DNA of 64,000 nucleotides. Origin: Hymenobacter terrenus. Lineage in GTDB: Bacteria; Bacteroidota; Bacteroidia; Cytophagales; Hymenobacteraceae. The stretch covers positions 1-64,000 of the forward strand of contig NZ_LATM01000004.1 of NCBI RefSeq assembly GCF_000972495.1. The letters run 5' to 3'. Shown piece after piece: positions 59,459-64,000 of this stretch. Under the pieces are notes generated by a model that ran no database searches, had not been told where the DNA came from, and worked only from the letters and a program-made list of their open reading frames with translations. Made by a program: the position numbers and the translations under genes. Within the stretch, counting starts at the first letter, position 1. Each line of letters begins with the position of its first letter.

Positions 59459-60418
59459 TTAGAAGTCCTCGTCCAGCGAGAATACGTTGTCGTTGCGCTC
59501 GCTCATCACGCCAGCTTTCTGGTACTCGGCCACGCGCTTCTCGAAGAAGTTAGTTTTGCCCTGCACCGAAATCATTTCCATGAAATCGAAGGGGTTGGTG
59601 GCATTGTAGATTTTGCCGCAGCCCAGCGACACCAGCAGGCGGTCGGCCACAAACTCGATGTACTGCGACATCGTCTTGGCGTTCATTCCGATGAGACTCA
59701 CTGGCAAGGCATCGGTTACGAATTCCTGCTCGATGCGCACGGCGTCGGCAATGATGTTTTGCACGCGCTCCTCGGGCAGTTTGTTTTGCAGGTAGCTGTA
59801 GAGGAGGCAGGCGAAGTCGCAGTGCAGGCCTTCATCACGCGAAATCAACTCATTCGAGAACGTGAGGCCGGGCATTAAGCCGCGCTTCTTCAGCCAGAAG
59901 ATGGAGCAGAACGAACCGGAGAAGAAAATGCCCTCCACAGCGGCGAAGGCGATAAGGCGCTCGGCGAAGTTGTCGGAGTTAATCCACTTCAGGGCCCACT
60001 CGCCTTTCTTCTGCACAGCGGGCACGGTTTCAAGGGCGTTGAAGAGGTAATCCTTTTCCTTGGGGTCTTTGATGTAGGTATCAATCAGCAGCGAATAGGT
60101 CTCGCTGTGAATGTTTTCCATCATAATCTGGAACCCATAGAAACAACGCGCCTCGGGCATCTGCACTTCCTGCATGAAATTCACGGCCAGGTTTTCGTTC
60201 ACGATGCCGTCGGAAGCGGCAAAGAAGGCCAACACGTGCTTGATGAAGTGGCGTTCATTGTCATTCAAGCCATTCCAATCCTTTTGGTCCTGCGAGAGGT
60301 CAATTTCTTCAGCGGTCCAGAACGAAGCCTGCGACTTCTTGTAGTATTGCCATACCTCATCGTTCTGAATGGGGAAAAGCACGAAGCGGTTGGGATTTTC
60401 GGCGAGGAGCGGCTCCAT
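59459..60418 (-). CDS. nrdB: Class Ia ribonucleotide reductase, beta subunit
   Basis: 319 residues. Di-iron protein that generates the tyrosyl radical for Nrd[13 protein letters not shown] holds the E-x-x-H iron ligands and the radical Tyr three positions after the His-Ser-Glu, so it is a normal class Ia/Ib enzyme and not the Tyr-less class Ic. [10 protein letters not shown] and [14 protein letters not shown] give the other ligands. The C-terminus VFSLDEDF binds NrdA. ATG 60418 was chosen; the upstream extension contains no coding character. Not next to nrdA, which is unusual. Confidence 0.96.
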   Translation of the reverse strand: MEPLLAENPNRFVLFPIQNDEVWQYYKKSQASFWTAEEIDLSQDQKDWNGLNDNERHFIKHVLAFFAASDGIVNENLAVNFMQEVQMPEARCFYGFQIMMENIHSETYSLLIDTYIKDPKEKDYLFNALETVPAVQKKGEWALKWINSDNFAERLIAFAAVEGIFFSGSFCSIFWLKKRGLMPGLTFSNELISRDEGLHCDFACLLYSYLQNKLPEERVQNIIADAVRIEQEFVTDALPVSLIGMNAKTMSQYIEFVADRLLVSLGCGKIYNATNPFDFMEMISVQGKTNFFEKRVAEYQKAGVMSERNDNVFSLDEDF

Positions 60419-60529
60419 AAATTTTAAGGGACTTAGTGGCGGTTTCGTCGGGAAAGACGGCAAGCTAACTGCTGAGTTCGGGCAGATGTTTGGCCCATGC
60501 GTCAGAAACACTGTCGCCCTTCCAGCACC

Positions 60530-60537
60530 AAATATAG
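60530..60537 (-). promoter_or_regulatory. -7 element of nrdB
   Basis: On the minus strand TATATTTG matches TAnnTTTG. The expected start is near 60523, leaving a 5' leader of about 105 nt. No clear -33 TTTG was found. Confidence 0.5.
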
Positions 60538-60863
60538 CCCCGCCCTCCAAGCTGATTCGTACGCTTTTTTGGTTTTTTCTTCGTTATTTTTTGGCTAAGC
60601 CCCGGCATTTTTTACGTTAGCCTTCGGAAGATTTTGCTCGCTTTCGAAAAGTAACAGCGGTGCTAAACCACGCTCTAAATCAGGCGTTTTCAACATACTT
60701 ATCCACATTTGCAGTGTGGATAAACCTACTTGTCCCCAAAATCCGTCCTTTATGTAGACACTCCTTCAATTTCTTAACTCGGCATTAATCTATCCTTCAT
60801 CTACCGCCGGGGCTTTTTGAAGGGTCAGAACCCGGCCAGTCAATGATGATTAATAACTTAGGC
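60538..60863. other. Divergent regulatory region of nrdB and rplU
   Basis: 326 nt without a gene. It holds the two DnaA boxes at 60699-60723 and the edges of both promoters. No other DnaA box or AT-rich unwinding stretch of origin type was found. Confidence 0.5.
60699..60723. promoter_or_regulatory. Two inverted consensus DnaA boxes
   Basis: TTATCCACA (60699-60707) and TGTGGATAA (60715-60723), perfect consensus boxes in inverted orientation, 7 nt apart. They lie about 162 nt upstream of the nrdB -7 element and about 180 nt upstream of the rplU -7 element. In E. coli, DnaA binds the nrdAB promoter and controls it. The same logic is plausible here, but not shown. Confidence 0.7.
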
Positions 60864-60894
60864 TTGGATATGCGAAACCAAAGTCGTACTTTTG
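60864..60894 (+). promoter_or_regulatory. Promoter of rplU-rpmA
   Basis: TTGG (60864-60867) and TACTTTTG (60887-60894) lie 19 nt apart. The latter is a perfect -7 element; the -33 element has a mismatch. Confidence 0.65.
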
Positions 60895-60926
60895 CCTTCC
60901 CATTTCAGAAAAACCCGCGAAAGCTG

Positions 60927-61232
60927 ATGTACGCAATTGTCAACATAGCTGGCCAGCAGACCAAGGTTGAGGCCAACAAATTCGTTTACGCTCACAAACT
61001 GGCCGGCAACGTCGGTGACACCGTAACGCTGGGCAACGCCCTGCTGACCGATGACAACGGCACCATCACTATCGGCGCCCCCGAACTGAACGTAGCCGTA
61101 ACCGGCACCATTCTCGCCCACGTAAAAGGCGATAAGGTGCTCGTCTTCAAGAAGAAGCGCCGCAAAGGCTACCAGAAGATGAACGGTCACCGCCAGTCGT
61201 TCACCAAAGTATTGATTAACAGCATCGGTTAA
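60927..61232 (+). CDS. rplU: Ribosomal protein L21
   Basis: 101 residues. MYAIVNIAGQQTKVEANKFV at the start, LLTDDNGTITIGAPEL and KVLVFKKKRRKGYQKMNGHRQ at the end, the standard L21 signature. 50S subunit protein. The ATG at 60927 was chosen. Co-transcribed with rpmA after a 101-nt spacer that holds an AT-rich inverted repeat. Confidence 0.97.
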   Translation: MYAIVNIAGQQTKVEANKFVYAHKLAGNVGDTVTLGNALLTDDNGTITIGAPELNVAVTGTILAHVKGDKVLVFKKKRRKGYQKMNGHRQSFTKVLINSIG

Positions 61233-61236
61233 TGGA

Positions 61237-61333
61237 ATCATGAGTTAAAAGTTATGAGTTATGAGTTGGCTCTTACCCCTCATAATTCGCACTTTCTAAC
61301 TCATGACTTTTAACTCATAACTTATAACTCAAG
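61237..61333. repeat. AT-rich inverted repeat between rplU and rpmA
   Basis: ATGAGTTAAAAGTTATGAGT words on one side face ACTCATGACTTTTAACTCAT words on the other. It looks like an imperfect MITE-like insertion in the operon spacer, made of iterated ATGAGTTAAAAGT units. It does not end either gene. Confidence 0.65.
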
Positions 61334-61612
61334 ATGGCTCACAAGAAAGGTGTCGGCTCGTCCAACAACGGCCGCGAATCGCATTCCAAACGTCTCGGCG
61401 TGAAAATTTTCGGGGGCCAAGCCCTCATTGCTGGCAACATCATCGTGCGTCAGCGTGGTACTAAGCACCACCCCGGCGAGAACGTAGGCATGGGCAAAGA
61501 CCACACGCTGTTTGCATTGGTTGACGGCGAAGTACAGTTCCGCAAGGGTCGCAAAGACCGTTCATTCGTAACGGTTATTCCGCGCGAAGTAGTTTCGGTT
61601 CCGGCTGCTTAA
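61334..61612 (+). CDS. rpmA: Ribosomal protein L27
   Basis: 92 residues. [46 protein letters not shown] and [15 protein letters not shown] are family hallmarks. L27 reaches the peptidyl-transferase centre with its N-terminus. The usual order rplU-rpmA is kept. A terminator follows. Confidence 0.97.
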   Translation: MAHKKGVGSSNNGRESHSKRLGVKIFGGQALIAGNIIVRQRGTKHHPGENVGMGKDHTLFALVDGEVQFRKGRKDRSFVTVIPREVVSVPAA

Positions 61613-61634
61613 TTGCCCAGTGCTTTTACCTGAG

Positions 61635-61663
61635 AAGGCTGCCCCGTGAGAGGCAGCCTTTTT
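61635..61663 (+). terminator. Terminator of rplU-rpmA
   Basis: AAGGCTGCC (61635-61643) pairs with GGCAGCCTT (61652-61660), followed by TTTTT. Confidence 0.85.
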
Positions 61664-61740
61664 CGCGTTGAGGCTCGGTCAGCGAGGGAGTCAATGGTAT
61701 GGGTGAGGTTTGTCGGTATACCGAAACAACTCTCGCGCGT

Positions 61741-62520
61741 TCAGGATGAGGGCAGTGCTTCCAGCCGGTAGAGCACCGGCTTACTGGGGCTGGCATCCAG
61801 TTCCAGGCTGGTAATTTGAATGTTGAGTAGGTAGAGACCGTCGGCTACTTCGTCGGGCACGAAAATCAGTTCTGTGATGGTGGCACCGCAACGGGGCGCC
61901 GTTGGATAACACCAAAAAGCATGGTGAGCCAGAAGTTGGCCGGCATCTTCCTCCCGGTCGACGCTGGGCAAGTCGAGCAGGAAATGCTGGACGTTGTTTT
62001 CAACCAGAAAATTAGCCAGCGCGGGCTCGATATATGGGGGATTGGTGCCGGAGTAATGGTGCTGCCGCTTAGTCTGGTCATTGGGTAGAGTGCGCAGGAC
62101 AAGGGCTTCGGGAATGGTCTGGGTGGGCTGTGCCGCGAAGGCTGCCTGCACGTCGGTCAGCATCACGACTAAGTCGCCATTCGGCTGCGGGCGCGGCGCC
62201 ACGCTCACCAGCCGGGCCACGAACAGAAAACGGCGCAGGCACTGGTTGAGCGTCACGGCGGGGTCGGGCGAGATGTGGCCGTAGCACTCGGTGTGGGTGC
62301 CATTGCCATGGGGCGTGACGTGCACGCGCTGGTAGTTAGTGCTACCGCCCAACGCTACGCTGCCCACAAAGCTGCCCACCCGAATGGTATCAAACTGCAC
62401 AGGCTCGGCCCAGAAGCAATTGACTTGGTTCTCCCCAGTAGTTAAGGGTAAGGAGATATCGATGGGCGCGGCGGGGTCATAGGTGTAAACACAGCCAGCG
62501 TGTGGGAAGGTCGGTTTCAA
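61741..62520 (-). CDS. Cyclase-family hydrolase (kynurenine-formamidase-like)
   Basis: 259 residues. The metal motif H-G-N-G-T-H-T-E-C (TPHGNGTHTECYGH) matches the cyclase/KynB pattern HxGTHxDxPxH in a divergent form. The C-terminal ITSLELDASPSKPVLYRLE is common in the family. The start is TTG at 62520; no ATG lies in frame upstream. Substrate not known; kynurenine formamide is only one possibility. Confidence 0.82.
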   Translation of the reverse strand: MKPTFPHAGCVYTYDPAAPIDISLPLTTGENQVNCFWAEPVQFDTIRVGSFVGSVALGGSTNYQRVHVTPHGNGTHTECYGHISPDPAVTLNQCLRRFLFVARLVSVAPRPQPNGDLVVMLTDVQAAFAAQPTQTIPEALVLRTLPNDQTKRQHHYSGTNPPYIEPALANFLVENNVQHFLLDLPSVDREEDAGQLLAHHAFWCYPTAPRCGATITELIFVPDEVADGLYLLNIQITSLELDASPSKPVLYRLEALPSS

Positions 62521-62559
62521 ATGGGAGCTAACAATAAGTAGTGGCGGTGAGAAGTTTTG

Positions 62560-63279
62560 TTAAGCTGCTTGTGGGGCCGCAGCGGCGTCGGCAGTCAGAT
62601 GGTTGAGAATCTGGCTGATTTCAGCGGCACGGCTCACTATGATAAAATGGCCGCCGGGCAACTGGTACTCGCTGTGTCTGGCCCCTGCGGGGAGCAGCCG
62701 GTCGTGGGTACCATGGATGCGGGCAGTTGGAGCATTAGTGCTTCCTTTCCAATGCAATAACTGCCCAATGGCCCATTGCGCAAAAGCTGAATCAGTATCA
62801 CGAATAATCCCGTGGAGCAGCTCGTACTCCGTTCCATTTTTAACACTGAAAAACCACTGCGCCACGCGCGGCATGAGTCGCAGCAACTGCGGGGCTAGCA
62901 GCCGGTGCAGACCGGTAGCGCGTACCAAGCGGGCCGCGCTGGGTAATTCGTTGGGTCTGGCGAGGCTGGAAATCAACACTACTTGGGCCAGAGGACGCAG
63001 CTTTCCAACTTCCAACGCCAGCACCCCACCGAAGGAAATACCGACCAGCCAGCAAGCCTGAGCCACGGGGACGACAACGGCCAAACGGGCGGCATAATGC
63101 GGCAAAAGCTCCGCACAGCTCTGCGGCGGCAGCCAGTGCAGCACGTGTACCTCGCCCTGCAAGCGCAGAAACTGGAACACCCGCTCGTCGGCCCCCAAGC
63201 CCGGAATCAAGTAAAAAATGGGTGGCGCGAGACATGGCCTGTGGCGCGCAGCATCTGCTGCGCGTAGAGCAGTAATCAA
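62560..63279 (-). CDS. Alpha/beta-hydrolase
   Basis: 239 residues. PPIFYLIPGLGADERVFQFL is the oxyanion region, VGISFGGVLALEVG holds the nucleophile Ser, HGTHDRLLP the Asp and PGGHFIIVS the His. No signal peptide. The start is uncertain (TTG 63279 is the only candidate after an in-frame stop). The cyclase gene lies 39 nt downstream on the same strand and may be in the same unit. Confidence 0.85.
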   Translation of the reverse strand: MITALRAADAARHRPCLAPPIFYLIPGLGADERVFQFLRLQGEVHVLHWLPPQSCAELLPHYAARLAVVVPVAQACWLVGISFGGVLALEVGKLRPLAQVVLISSLARPNELPSAARLVRATGLHRLLAPQLLRLMPRVAQWFFSVKNGTEYELLHGIIRDTDSAFAQWAIGQLLHWKGSTNAPTARIHGTHDRLLPAGARHSEYQLPGGHFIIVSRAAEISQILNHLTADAAAAPQAA

Positions 63280-63331
63280 TTGGTTGGCAGAACGCTAATA
63301 AAAAGCCACAGCATTAAAATCATGGGTGACC

Positions 63332-63766
63332 TTAGGAATCCAAACGCACGAACACCCCTTCCAGATAGAAGATATTGTGTGGCTGCGGGTCATCAGGACC
63401 TTCTTCGCCATTGGTTTCTTCGTCCTCCACGGCGGGGTACGTAACCGATAATTTCAGGGCTACGCTAGGCAGGGGCACGGGTGGGGCCTCATCGGAATTA
63501 TATTCGAGCAGAGCCGGCCAGTCGCCGGTGGCGAGGGCATCGGCTACTTCCTCCTGTAGGGCTTCGGCGCGGTCGTGGGCAAGGCTCAGCAAGGTATCCA
63601 GGGCCTTGAAGGGCAGGGCGAGGTGAAAAAAGTGCGTGTCGTTGTCGAAAAAAGTGGTGGCCCACACGGTCACATCATCCGTGTTATCGATGACGATGGC
63701 CACGATGTGAATCTGCTCGACGAAGAAGTCGGACTCGTCGGCGATGCTGTCACTTAGGAGTCTCAT
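63332..63766 (-). CDS. Hypothetical protein
   Basis: 144 residues. MRLLSDSIADESDFFVEQIHIVAIVIDNTDDVTVWATTFFDNDTHFFHLALPFK begins a mixed alpha/beta domain; acidic C-terminal half with EDEETNGEEGPDDPQPHN. No family recognised. ATG 63766 was chosen because the upstream part lies in the inverted repeat. Confidence 0.55.
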   Translation of the reverse strand: MRLLSDSIADESDFFVEQIHIVAIVIDNTDDVTVWATTFFDNDTHFFHLALPFKALDTLLSLAHDRAEALQEEVADALATGDWPALLEYNSDEAPPVPLPSVALKLSVTYPAVEDEETNGEEGPDDPQPHNIFYLEGVFVRLDS

Positions 63767-63780
63767 AAGGCCGCAGATTT

Positions 63781-63917
63781 GACCACAGATTGAACGGATT
63801 TCAACGGATGAAACGGATTTTTTGTGGTTCCGCGCAAATATAGGAAGAGGTGCCGGGCCACAGAGGCGGAGCCACAAAAATCCGTTTCATCCGTTGAAAT
63901 CCGTTCAATCTGTGGTC
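63781..63917. repeat. MITE-like inverted repeat next to the HemW-like gene
   Basis: Arms of 46-47 nt (63781-63827 and 63872-63917, one-base gap) made of GATTGAACGGATT, CAACGGATG and AAACGGATT words around a 44-nt loop. The right arm contains the stop codon of the HemW-like gene. Confidence 0.85.
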
Positions 63918-64000
63918 TGAAATAGCTCTAGGGTAATGTGGTCGGCTAGCAACTTGCCAGCGTCAGTCAAGATAAGGGTTTCGTTGTAGATGTGGGCCCA
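63905..64000 (-). CDS. hemW: C-terminal end of a HemW-like radical-SAM protein (partial)
   Basis: Only the last 31 codons are in the window. They read NETLILTDAGKLLADHITLE, then LF followed by QTTD and a stop. The LTxxGKLLADxI ending is typical of HemW (oxygen-independent coproporphyrinogen-oxidase-like) proteins of this phylum. The last few codons and the stop TGA lie inside the inverted repeat, so the C-terminus has been rewritten by it. Identification rests on a short stretch. Confidence 0.6.
   Translation of the reverse strand, partial: WAHIYNETLILTDAGKLLADHITLELFQTTD

Noticed and set aside
60699..60723. The DnaA boxes as a replication origin
   Set aside because: Only two boxes, no AT-rich unwinding element and no dnaA/dnaN neighbourhood. 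A regulatory site for nrdB is simpler.

Overview
The window is chromosomal DNA from a GC-rich member of the Bacteroidota, most likely Hymenobacter or a close relative (Cytophagales, Hymenobacteraceae). The reasons are: protein families with best-known forms in that phylum (bifunctional DAHP synthase/chorismate mutase type II, T9SS C-terminal sorting domains, LytTR/LytS pairs), genes without Shine-Dalgarno sequences, and several copies of the Bacteroidota -7 promoter element TAnnTTTG. No rRNA, tRNA, CRISPR array or intact transposase was seen.

Layout. 0.4-6 kb: a small heat-shock protein gene, then a minus-strand operon for phenylalanine and tyrosine synthesis (pheA, aminotransferase, tyrA, DAHP synthase/chorismate mutase). 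It is preceded by two tandem Phe/Tyr-rich leader peptides, each followed by a terminator and a competing antiterminator. This is a double ribosome-mediated attenuator and the most striking regulatory feature here. 6-13 kb: NamA-type ene-reductase, DinB protein, lysA, and two large polytopic membrane proteins (one a GT-C glycosyltransferase). 13-20 kb: an outer-membrane-type protein, a LytTR/LytS two-component system beside a three-domain fasciclin lipoprotein, a small STAS-like protein and a Tat-exported Gfo/Idh/MocA oxidoreductase. 20-25 kb: two T9SS cargo proteins (an SBBP-repeat protein and an extracellular endonuclease/exonuclease/phosphatase protein) and a pentapeptide-repeat protein. 25-37 kb: LacI regulator, MFS exporter, HAD phosphatase, creatininase-like amidohydrolase, M48 protease, two GNAT acetyltransferases, VOC protein, TPM-domain protein, a STAS-like pseudogene and small envelope proteins.

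37-48 kb is an accessory, rearranged zone. It holds at least 14 copies of a short palindromic REP-like element (AGCCGCT..AGCGGCT), some in BIME-like doublets. It also holds three DUF433 antitoxin genes, one intact DUF5615 toxin and one toxin truncated close to a REP, a decayed copy of the 3' end of nrdA with both redox cysteines lost, an NTF2-fold immunity-like protein, hypothetical genes of lower GC, and an AlbA_2/ATPase (Schlafen-like) gene.

48-61 kb: nrdA and nrdB of class Ia ribonucleotide reductase are separated by about 8.5 kb. Between them lies a six-gene minus-strand lipid operon: CDP-alcohol phosphatidyltransferase, CdsA-type cytidylyltransferase, PlsC-type acyltransferase, hydrolase-methyltransferase fusion, PAP2-dual-specificity phosphatase fusion and a small membrane protein. 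It resembles the poorly characterised E. coli ynbABCD set and looks like a dedicated pathway for an uncharacterised phospholipid. The nrdB upstream region carries two inverted consensus DnaA boxes. 61-64 kb: rplU-rpmA, a cyclase-family hydrolase, an alpha/beta hydrolase, an unknown protein, and the 3' end of a HemW-like gene whose stop codon lies inside a MITE-like inverted repeat.

How genes work together: the aromatic operon makes prephenate from erythrose-4-phosphate and PEP plus chorismate, and turns it into Phe and Tyr, with expression read out by ribosome stalling at Phe and Tyr codons. The lipid operon contains every enzymatic step from lysophosphatidic acid to a CDP-activated lipid, headgroup transfer, and possible dephosphorylation and headgroup modification. 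The nrd genes may be tied to replication through DnaA.
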